A DNA stretch of 64,000 bases from positions 38,209 to 102,208 of the forward strand of contig NZ_DATBTY010000058.1 in NCBI RefSeq assembly GCF_036516575.1, in the 5' to 3' direction. Position numbers and translations under genes: made by a program. The notes beneath the pieces were generated by a model. That model ran no database searches. It worked only from the letters and a program-made list of their open reading frames with translations, and was not told the origin of the DNA. The stretch is from Cerasibacillus sp036516575. Its GTDB lineage: Bacteria > Bacillota > Bacilli > Bacillales > Amphibacillaceae. Below, piece by piece: positions 17,952 through 25,360 of the stretch (the first letter of the stretch is position 1; each line of letters begins with the position of its first letter).

Positions 17952-18318
17952 CTTAATGATATATTTTTAACACGTTTAATGAATCTCGTCCGTTACTAGC
18001 CTATGATTAATCAGATAAACGGATTGTTGGATAGGCTCGTAACACATATAAAATTCTAGTATTCATATTATATATCATGATAAAGCAAAAAACTTGTCTT
18101 AAAGGTTTGGGAGCTATTTAAATTTCGTAAAGGAAAATCTTTGTGCCTTTTAAACAATGCGTTTTTATTGTTTTTAAGGTGAAATTGACAATAAACACAT
18201 TAGAGTGTTAAAGTTTTAATATTAATTAAAAATGATAGCAATTTACAAACGATATGAAATGGCCTGAGTGGATATAACCGCTAAATGCATGACTGGTCGA
18301 ATGTAAGGAGGAATGGAT
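17952..18318 (+). promoter_or_regulatory. intergenic region with the promoter of the AGCS symporter
   Basis: TTGACA at 18185-18190, a 17-base spacer and TTAAAG at 18208-18213 form a probable vegetative promoter about 105 bases before the gene. The leader between it and the start was checked for a glycine riboswitch and none was recognised. The rest of the 370 bases is AT-rich and also holds the msrA promoter on the other strand, which I could not place. Confidence 0.5.
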
Positions 18319-19743
18319 ATGAATTTGTTTAAAGATTTTATTGATATAGGTAATCATTTGTTATGGTCGTATCTGTTAATTTATATGCTGATTGGACTTG
18401 GGCTTTATTTTACGATTCGGACAAGATTTGTTCAGTTCCGTTATTTTGGTGAAATGTTCCGGTTAATTAGTGACCGTAATAAACGATCTAAAAAAGATGC
18501 AAAAGGTATCTCATCCCTACAGGCATTTTTTGTAAGTACAGCGTCACGTGTTGGTACGGGTAACTTAGCAGGGGTCGCTTTGGCGATTGCTGTAGGGGGG
18601 CCAGGTGCTATATTTTGGATGTGGGTTATTGCCCTCGTTGGTATGGCGTCAAGTTTTGTGGAAAGTACTTTAGCACAAGTGTATAAAGTACAAGACGGTG
18701 ATCAATTCCGTGGCGGACCGGCTTATTATATGGAAAAAGCGCTAGGGCAACGCTGGATGGGTGTATTATTTGCGGTTTTAATAACCCTTTGTTTCGGTCT
18801 TATTTTTAATGCTGTTCAAGCGAATACCATTTCCTCAGCTTTTGAGGGTACATTTAATATTGACAAAAGTGTTATCGGAATCATTCTTGCTATTTTTACA
18901 GCCGTCATCATTTTTGGAGGGTTAAGACGTATTGCTAAAGTAACACAAATTCTCGTTCCAGTGATGGCAATTATTTATATTTTCATTGCGCTATACATTT
19001 GTATCGTTAATATAACGGAAATCCCAGCCGTTTTTACCATCATTATTAAAAGTGCGTTCGGTATTGAACAGGTAGTCGGTGGTGGACTTGGTGCTGCTTT
19101 ATTAAACGGTATAAAACGTGGATTGTTTTCCAATGAAGCGGGTATGGGTAGTGCGCCTAACGCAGCCGCTACAGCAAATGTCTCACATCCCGCTAAACAA
19201 GGATTTATTCAAACCTTAGGAGTCTTCTTTGATACAATTGTCATTTGTAGTGCAACGGCGTTTATTGTTCTATTGTACGATGTGACGCCAGATGGAAAAC
19301 TAGAAGGTATTCAAATTACGCAAGCAGCCCTTGGCATGCATCTTGGGAATTGGGCTGAAGTCTTTTTAGCGGTTGCGATTTTATTATTTGCATATAGCTC
19401 TATCATCGGAAATTATTATTATGGAGAAACAAATATTGAGTTTATTAAAACAAATAAGGCATGGTTATTGATTTATCGTCTAGCTGTTGTAGCAATGGTA
19501 GTCTTTGGTTCTGTTGCTAAATTCCAGCTTGTCTGGGATATGGCTGATTTATTTATGGGATTAATGGCTGTATTGAACTTAATCGCAATCACATTATTAG
19601 CTAAAGTGGCTGTCAAAGTATTAAAAGACTACGCACGACAGCGAAAAGAGGGTAAAGACCCTGTCTTTAAAGCGAGTCATATTCCAGGATTGACCCATGC
19701 TGAATGTTGGGAAGACCATACGGAGCAAGAGTCAAAAAGCTAA
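18319..19743 (+). CDS. sodium-coupled amino acid symporter (AGCS family)
   Basis: Imports alanine, glycine or glutamine with Na+; the substrate within the family cannot be decided here. It has about 11 membrane segments in 474 residues. The family signature GPGAIFWMWVIALVGMASSF and later GGLGAALLNGIKRGLFSNEAGMG are clear. Two ATGs compete, at 18313 and 18319; AAGGAGG at 18304-18310 is correctly spaced for 18319. It is a single gene followed by a terminator. Confidence 0.93.
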   Translation: MNLFKDFIDIGNHLLWSYLLIYMLIGLGLYFTIRTRFVQFRYFGEMFRLISDRNKRSKKDAKGISSLQAFFVSTASRVGTGNLAGVALAIAVGGPGAIFWMWVIALVGMASSFVESTLAQVYKVQDGDQFRGGPAYYMEKALGQRWMGVLFAVLITLCFGLIFNAVQANTISSAFEGTFNIDKSVIGIILAIFTAVIIFGGLRRIAKVTQILVPVMAIIYIFIALYICIVNITEIPAVFTIIIKSAFGIEQVVGGGLGAALLNGIKRGLFSNEAGMGSAPNAAATANVSHPAKQGFIQTLGVFFDTIVICSATAFIVLLYDVTPDGKLEGIQITQAALGMHLGNWAEVFLAVAILLFAYSSIIGNYYYGETNIEFIKTNKAWLLIYRLAVVAMVVFGSVAKFQLVWDMADLFMGLMAVLNLIAITLLAKVAVKVLKDYARQRKEGKDPVFKASHIPGLTHAECWEDHTEQESKS

Positions 19744-19790
19744 GTGGTGACAATTGACGAATAGAGAACAAAATATAGTTGAACAAGGAG

Positions 19791-19815
19791 CAAGCCCGAG
19801 ATGAGGGCTTGTTTT
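19791..19815 (+). terminator. terminator after the AGCS symporter
   Basis: CAAGCCC pairs with GGGCTTG around GAGATGA, followed by TTTTC. Confidence 0.85.
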
Positions 19816-19983
19816 CTATTGGCCAAAGTTGAAAGGCTTGTCATGATTGTTGAGAAGAATATCGAGTGTCTATTAATACATGATGATTTCATTTTATTGA
19901 TACGACATTCCAACAAAAATGATATATAATTAGAATATTGTAGAATTCATTAATAGAATTAACAACATAATAATGGATGTGAC

Positions 19984-20697
19984 ATGATGAACGAACCTTT
20001 TGTACATAAAGTATTTACAGGTAAAGTGAAACGCTTAGGTGACCCAAATGCAAAAGATGTCTTTGAGCGCGAATGGGAAACGGGGATGTTCAAAGGAGAA
20101 GTCGATGAACAAATTTGGTTAACGAAAACAGGTTTAAAAGGTGATGAAGTAGCAGACAAGAAAAATCACGGTGGACCTGAAAAAGCCTTGTTCGCTTATC
20201 CAGTTGGTCATTATGCTTCTTGGAAAGAAGAGTTGAATAACGAATCAATCGATATTGGAGCGATGGGGGAGAATTTGGCTGTCCTAGAAATGGATGAATT
20301 CTCAGTATGTATTGGTGATACATATCAATTTGGTGATGCGGTTATTCAAGTATCACAACCACGACGTCCATGTTGGAAACCAGCTCGACGTTTACGCGTT
20401 TTAGATTTTGCGTTACGAACACAAGAAAGTGGACGAACAGGCTGGTATTTTCGCGTATTAAAAGAAGGCCACATTATTTCAGGAATCGATTTAGAGCTGC
20501 TTGAACGTCCTTATCCAGAGTGGACGATTGCGGCTTGTAATGAAGTGCTGTATTTTCGTAAAGATGACTTAAGAGCGGCAAGTGAATTAGCCTCATGCTC
20601 ATTGCTAGCTGAAAACTGGCAACGTACATTGAAAAATCGCCTTCTTGGCCGCGAATCAATCATCGATAAGCGTGTATTTGGACCGAATAAGCAGTGA
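19984..20697 (+). CDS. MOSC domain protein (YiiM-like)
   Basis: The MOSC domain (about residues 20-165) shows KNHGGPEKALFAYP, GAMGENLAV and the Cys-containing SQPRRPCWKPARR, followed by a 3-alpha C-terminal segment. MOSC proteins handle sulfur carried on the molybdenum cofactor or reduce N-hydroxylated compounds; YiiM-type proteins belong to the latter group. At 238 residues it is full length. A second ATG directly follows the first, so the start could be 19987. It is a single gene, followed by repeat array B. Confidence 0.85.
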   Translation: MMNEPFVHKVFTGKVKRLGDPNAKDVFEREWETGMFKGEVDEQIWLTKTGLKGDEVADKKNHGGPEKALFAYPVGHYASWKEELNNESIDIGAMGENLAVLEMDEFSVCIGDTYQFGDAVIQVSQPRRPCWKPARRLRVLDFALRTQESGRTGWYFRVLKEGHIISGIDLELLERPYPEWTIAACNEVLYFRKDDLRAASELASCSLLAENWQRTLKNRLLGRESIIDKRVFGPNKQ

Positions 20698-20749
20698 TCT
20701 GATTTGCGGGCGGGCCATTGCCGCTTTCATGCGATGTGACCAAAGTAGT

Positions 20750-21186
20750 CTTGGGCTGGATTGAAGGCTCAACGCGTTGTGTCGTTGTAATTTTTGCTCG
20801 TGAGAGGCTGTATTGAAGCGTCAATGCGTTGTGTCGTTGCGATTTTTGCTCGTGAGAGGCCGCATTGAAGCGTCAACGCGTTGTGTCGTTGTGATTTTTG
20901 CTCGTGAGAGGCTGCATTGAAGGTTCAACGCGTTGTGTCGTTGTGATTTTTGCTCGTGAGAGGCCGCATTGAGCCTTCACCGCGTTGTCTCGTTGTAACT
21001 TTTCACCGCGAGAGGCAGCATTGAAGCGTCAACGCGTTGTCTCATTGTAATTTTTCACCGCGAGAGGCTGCATTGAAGCGTCAACGTGTTGTCTCGTTGC
21101 ATATTTTCGTCCCGAGAGATTGCATTAAAACCCCGGCGCGTTGTCTCGCGGTGAAATATTCTCCTGTAAGGCTACATTGAAGCTAT
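20750..21186 (+). repeat. 52-bp tandem repeat array B (about 8 units)
   Basis: The GAGAGG-equivalent position recurs at 20750 (degenerate), 20802, 20854, 20906, 20958, 21010, 21062, 21114 and 21166 (degenerate), again exactly 52 bases each time. The unit reads GAGAGGCTGCATTGAAGCG, then TCAACGCGTTGT, then GTCGTTGTGATTTTTGCTCGT, so about 40 of 52 positions follow array A. The last 12 bases differ between the arrays and between the two halves of this array. The outermost units are most degenerate, as expected of arrays maintained by unequal exchange. The 270 bases that follow, up to the next gene, are AT-rich and hold nothing I recognise. Confidence 0.94.
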
Positions 21187-21473
21187 AACTTACTCTCTCA
21201 CAGCAACATCCAGCAACAATAACCCGCAATAAAGCATTCAGGCCCACTAATGTATCATCCCCATCATTTTTCCATCATTTCAAAAATGTTGTTTGATAAT
21301 TGAAATTAAAACATATTTTATTCTATCTTCCATAGCGATAAGAATAAATCCCACAATATAATGTACGCTAATAAACCGCATATATATTCCCCACCCCAAA
21401 ATTAAAAAAATATTTCTTTACGCAAAAAGGGAAAATAAGATATGCTACATATATAAGATTGGAGGGGATCTGT

Positions 21474-22034
21474 TTGTTAGATCATGCAGTCATCATGGTT
21501 CTCATTATCCTGATTATCAACATCGTATATGTCTCTTTCTTTACGATACGGATGATCCTAACGATGAAGGGCCGACGTTATATCGCAGCTTTTATCAGCA
21601 TGATAGAAGTCATTATTTATATTCTAGGTCTTGGGTTAGTTTTAGATAATTTAAATCGTATCGAGAATCTCATTGCATATGCAGTTGGATACGGGCTTGG
21701 TGTCATCATTGGATCTAAAATTGAGGAGAAATTGGCACTAGGTTATATAACGGTTAATGTTATCTCATCAAATCCAGATATCGAATTCACAAGAAGACTT
21801 CGCGATAAAGGCTATGGTGTAACGAGTTGGTCAGCCTATGGAATGGACGGGGACCGGTTAGCGATGCAAATTTTAACGCCGAGAAAGTACGAACTTAAGT
21901 TATATGAAACGATTAAACAAATTGATCCGAAAGCATTTATCATTGCATATGAACCTCAACATATTCACGGGGGATTTTGGGTAAAGCAAGTCAAAAAAGG
22001 GCGTTTATTTAAGTCGAAAGAAAAACAGGGTTAA
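21474..22034 (+). CDS. yebE: UPF0316/DUF2179 membrane protein (YebE-like)
   Basis: Three hydrophobic helices (about 8-28, 38-58, 62-82) precede a soluble DUF2179 domain ending in a basic tail. B. subtilis has a member of this family in the same place between pbuG and purE. DUF2179 domains are proposed ligand-binding modules; the role is unknown. The start is TTG at 21474, 6 bases after GGAGGGG. The earlier TTG at 21459 overlaps the ribosome site and is rejected. 186 residues. Confidence 0.88.
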   Translation: MLDHAVIMVLIILIINIVYVSFFTIRMILTMKGRRYIAAFISMIEVIIYILGLGLVLDNLNRIENLIAYAVGYGLGVIIGSKIEEKLALGYITVNVISSNPDIEFTRRLRDKGYGVTSWSAYGMDGDRLAMQILTPRKYELKLYETIKQIDPKAFIIAYEPQHIHGGFWVKQVKKGRLFKSKEKQG

Positions 22035-22061
22035 GTAAAATCGACTTAGCTTAAAGTGCTC

Positions 22062-22133
22062 CGAACGATAATGTAAAAAAGTATAAAAACGTTCGTTTAT
22101 TGATTGACATGATTCACGTCATTTTGTTATGCT
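22062..22133 (+). promoter_or_regulatory. PurR box pair and promoter of the purine operon
   Basis: CGAACG (22062-22067) and CGTTCG (22090-22095) form an inverted repeat with CGAAC-N24-GTTCG spacing, identical to that before pbuG. TTGACA (22104-22109) is followed after 17-18 bases by TTATGCT as the -10 region. This is the classical PurR-repressed promoter arrangement. Confidence 0.87.
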
Positions 22134-22160
22134 TAAATCGAATTAATAATTGAATATGAA

Positions 22161-22227
22161 CCTCATATATTTTCGAGAATATGGCTTGAAAGTCTCTACC
22201 CAGCACCATAAATGTTGGACTATGAGG
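22161..22227 (+). ncRNA. purine riboswitch (guanine type) of the pur operon
   Basis: P1 is CCTCATA/TATGAGG. The P2 arms are TTCGAG/CTTGAA, with AGAATATGG and GTCTCTACC as joint sequences. The P3 arms are CCAGCA/TGTTGG. C in GACTAT marks guanine specificity. It sits between the PurR-controlled promoter and purE. Confidence 0.94.
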
Positions 22228-22322
22228 GAAGATTGAATCATTACCTTGAATGTAATATTCATGTTTGTGCGGTTTAAAAGGACGAATAGATGTCTTTTAT
22301 TAAGCTATCTATTTGAATAGGT

Positions 22323-22367
22323 CTATTCATCTTCTCTCATAGTAAGAGAGAGACGGATAGATTTTTT
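22323..22367 (+). terminator. riboswitch-controlled terminator before purE
   Basis: CTATTC (22323-22328) pairs with GGATAG (22355-22360), with CTCTC/GAGAG inside, followed by six T. CTATCTATTTGAATAG just upstream can compete with it as antiterminator. Confidence 0.85.
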
Positions 22368-22407
22368 CATTTTAATATACTATTTATGTACAGAAAGTAG
22401 GGATTTT

Positions 22408-22899
22408 GTGACATTAGTAGGTGTAATTATGGGAAGTATTTCCGATTGGGAAACGATGCAACATACATGTCACGTTTTAGATGAGTTAAACATTCCATAT
22501 GAAAAGGATGTCATATCAGCACATCGCACACCTGATTTGATGTTTGAATATGCCAAATCAGCTCATGAGCGTGGGTTAAAAGTTATTATAGCAGGAGCGG
22601 GTGGTGCGGCCCATTTACCCGGTATGGTTGCATCACAAACGAATCTCCCTGTCATAGGTGTTCCAGTTCAGAGTCGAGCGCTTAATGGGATGGATTCTTT
22701 ACTATCAATTGTGCAAATGCCAGGCGGTGTACCGACAGCAACAGTTGCGATTGGTAAATCTGGTGCTAAGAATGCTGGTATTTTAGCGGCGCAAATCATC
22801 GGTGCATTTGATTCAGATGTTTATCAACAATTACAATCATATCGAAAAAATATGCAAGAAAATGTAGCAGAAATGAGGGAAGACATTGCTAAAAAATAG
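22408..22899 (+). CDS. purE: N5-carboxyaminoimidazole ribonucleotide mutase
   Basis: Converts N5-CAIR to CAIR in purine synthesis. It is a class I PurE of 163 residues with MGSISDWETM, SAHRTPD and AGAGGAAHLPGM. It starts with GTG after a weak AGGG ribosome site, and is the first gene of the operon behind the riboswitch. It overlaps purK by 14 bases. The need for PurK next door is normal for class I enzymes. Confidence 0.96.
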   Translation: MTLVGVIMGSISDWETMQHTCHVLDELNIPYEKDVISAHRTPDLMFEYAKSAHERGLKVIIAGAGGAAHLPGMVASQTNLPVIGVPVQSRALNGMDSLLSIVQMPGGVPTATVAIGKSGAKNAGILAAQIIGAFDSDVYQQLQSYRKNMQENVAEMREDIAKK

Positions 22900-24022
22900 A
22901 GCCATACTTCCACCACAAACGATTGGAATTATCGGCGGAGGGCAACTCGGACGTATGATGGCAATTGCCGCAAGAGAAATGGGTTATCAAATTGCTGTCC
23001 TAGATCCAACACCAAACTGCCCGACCGGACAACTTGCAGATCATCATATACAAGCGGCATACGATGATATGGATGCCATTCAACAACTCACAGAAATTAG
23101 CGATGTCGTCACATACGAATTTGAGAATGTTGACTTACAAGCAGCTAAATATATTGAAGAACAAGGTAAATTACCTCAAGGTGCTTTAGCACTTGAGATT
23201 ACTCAAAACCGTGAAAAAGAAAAACAATTAATGAAACGCTCTGGATTACCAGTTCCTGATTTTGCAATTGTTCATGATGGTGAAGCCTGTGAACAAGCGA
23301 TGGCGGAATTATCATACCCAGCTGTCATTAAAACATGCCGTGGTGGTTATGACGGAAAAGGACAATTAAAATTACTTTCCGAGAAAGACCTTCCAGATGC
23401 AATGAATTTCGCTGATCAACATCAGCATTGTATTATTGAACAATGGATTTCATTTGATAAAGAAATCTCAGTTGTCTTTACTCGAACACAGACAGGTGAG
23501 ATTACGATTTTTCCGATTGGGGAAAATGATCATAAAGATCATATATTGTATCAAACGACTGTCCCTGCGCAAATTTCCAACGCAGTGAAAAAACAAGCAA
23601 CTAAAGCAACAAAAAAATTAGCTGAAGAAATGCAAGTCGTCGGTACGTTTGCTATCGAAATGTTTGTTAGAGGTGATGCCATCTATATTAATGAAATGGC
23701 CCCACGTCCACATAACTCGGGACATTATACGATTGAAGCTTGTAACATTTCACAATTTAAACAACATATCCTTGCGATATGTGGACTACCATTAATAGAT
23801 ATTGAACTTTTACAACCTGCTGTTATGATTAACATTCTTGGAGAAAATCTAAAACCACTTCTAAACATGATGCCAACGATGAAGCATGGTTTTGTTCATC
23901 TTTATGGGAAAGCAGAAGCGAAAGAAAAACGTAAGATGGGACATGTCACATTCATAGCAGAAGATTTAGAAACATTGAACGAACAGATTGACCAATTCAA
24001 GGAGGCAACAACACATGATTGA
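22886..24022 (+). CDS. purK: N5-carboxyaminoimidazole ribonucleotide synthase
   Basis: ATP-grasp enzyme that carboxylates AIR with bicarbonate. The N-terminal GIIGGGQLGRMM and the later TCRGGYDGKGQ and NEMAPRPHNSGHYT are the family blocks. It starts with TTG at 22886, with GAGGG 9 bases upstream, inside the end of purE. 378 residues, complete. Its end overlaps purB by 8 bases. Confidence 0.95.
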   Translation: MLKNRAILPPQTIGIIGGGQLGRMMAIAAREMGYQIAVLDPTPNCPTGQLADHHIQAAYDDMDAIQQLTEISDVVTYEFENVDLQAAKYIEEQGKLPQGALALEITQNREKEKQLMKRSGLPVPDFAIVHDGEACEQAMAELSYPAVIKTCRGGYDGKGQLKLLSEKDLPDAMNFADQHQHCIIEQWISFDKEISVVFTRTQTGEITIFPIGENDHKDHILYQTTVPAQISNAVKKQATKATKKLAEEMQVVGTFAIEMFVRGDAIYINEMAPRPHNSGHYTIEACNISQFKQHILAICGLPLIDIELLQPAVMINILGENLKPLLNMMPTMKHGFVHLYGKAEAKEKRKMGHVTFIAEDLETLNEQIDQFKEATTHD

Positions 24023-25310
24023 GCGTTATACAAGAGAGGAAATGGGCCGTATCTGGTCAGAAGAAAATAAATATGATGCGTGGTTAGAAGTAGAGATTCT
24101 AGCTTGTGAAGCTTGGAGCGAGCTTGGTGTGATTCCAAAAGCTGATGTACAAGAACTTCGGAAAAATGCATCATTTGATATCAATCGTATTTTAGAAATT
24201 GAACAAGAAACACGTCATGATGTTGTCGCTTTTACAAGAGCAGTATCCGAGACGTTAGGCGAGGAAAAAAAATGGGTTCACTACGGTTTAACGTCTACAG
24301 ATGTTGTTGATACAGCACAGTCATATCGCATTAAACAAGCGAATGAAATCATCCGTAAAGACCTTACTCAATTCATTGCGATTTTAAAAGATAAGGCCAT
24401 TGAACATAAACATACCGTTATGATGGGAAGAACACACGGGGTACATGCTGAACCAACCACATTCGGCTTAAAACTAGCTCTATGGTATGAAGAAATGAAG
24501 CGCAATCTTAACCGATTTGAACAAGCTGCCCAAGATATCGAATATGGAAAACTATCAGGTGCCGTTGGAACATACGCAAACATCGATCCATTTGTTGAAA
24601 AATACGTCTGTGAAAAATTAGGCTTACGTCCTGCACCTGTGTCAACTCAGACATTACAACGTGATCGTCATGCGGCATATATCGCGACATTGTCACTTAT
24701 AGCCTCATCAATCGAAAAATTTGCTACAGAAATTCGTGGCTTACAAAAAACAGAAACACGTGAAGTGGAAGAGTTTTTTGCTAAAGGACAAAAAGGGTCG
24801 TCAGCGATGCCGCATAAACGTAATCCAATTGGCTCAGAAAATATGACCGGTATGGCTCGTGTCATGCGTGGCTATATGGTAACCGCTTATGAAAATGTGG
24901 CACTTTGGCATGAAAGAGATATCTCTCATTCATCAGCAGAACGGATCATTTTACCAGATGCAACCATTGCTATGAATTATATGCTCAATCGTTTCAGCAA
25001 ACTTGTGAAAAATTTAACCGTTTTTCCTGAGAACATGAAGCGGAATATCAATCGGACACATGGCGTTATTTTCTCTCAGCGTGTTCTACTTGCATTAATT
25101 GATAAGGGGATGTCACGTGAACAAGCTTATGACATCGTACAGCCGAACGCGATGGAAGCATGGGAAACGGAAACGCATTTTAAACAATTAATTGAACAAG
25201 AAGAAGCCATAACCACTTTATTAAGTCAGGAAGAAATCGATAATTGTTTTGATTATACGTATCATTTGAAAAATGTTGATGCGATTTTTGAAAGAATTGG
25301 CCTAGCATAA
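24015..25310 (+). CDS. purB: adenylosuccinate lyase
   Basis: Cleaves SAICAR to AICAR and adenylosuccinate to AMP. It is a fumarase-superfamily protein of 431 residues with the signature GSSAMPHKRNPIGSENMTG near residue 262 and the His-bearing TSTDVVDTA and GRTHGVHAEPTTFG blocks. AAGGAGG at 23999-24005 fixes the ATG at 24015, although the frame is open further upstream. In B. subtilis it is followed by purC, purS and purQ; here purL follows after only 50 bases. Confidence 0.96.
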   Translation: MIERYTREEMGRIWSEENKYDAWLEVEILACEAWSELGVIPKADVQELRKNASFDINRILEIEQETRHDVVAFTRAVSETLGEEKKWVHYGLTSTDVVDTAQSYRIKQANEIIRKDLTQFIAILKDKAIEHKHTVMMGRTHGVHAEPTTFGLKLALWYEEMKRNLNRFEQAAQDIEYGKLSGAVGTYANIDPFVEKYVCEKLGLRPAPVSTQTLQRDRHAAYIATLSLIASSIEKFATEIRGLQKTETREVEEFFAKGQKGSSAMPHKRNPIGSENMTGMARVMRGYMVTAYENVALWHERDISHSSAERIILPDATIAMNYMLNRFSKLVKNLTVFPENMKRNINRTHGVIFSQRVLLALIDKGMSREQAYDIVQPNAMEAWETETHFKQLIEQEEAITTLLSQEEIDNCFDYTYHLKNVDAIFERIGLA

Positions 25311-25360
25311 AATACCCACCTAATAAATGAAAAAATTCATTATCATTGGAGGAAATGAGC
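25311..25360 (+). other. purB-purL junction where purC, purS and purQ are missing
   Basis: Only 50 bases separate the purB stop from the purL start, containing a small hairpin (AATGAA/TTCATT) and the purL ribosome site TTGGAGG. The canonical Bacillaceae order is purB-purC-purS-purQ-purL. None of the three missing genes is found anywhere in the window on either strand. Confidence 0.9.

Noticed and set aside
18214..18318. Glycine riboswitch before the amino acid symporter
   Set aside because: The tandem aptamer consensus was not found; only AT-rich sequence and a short weak hairpin are present.
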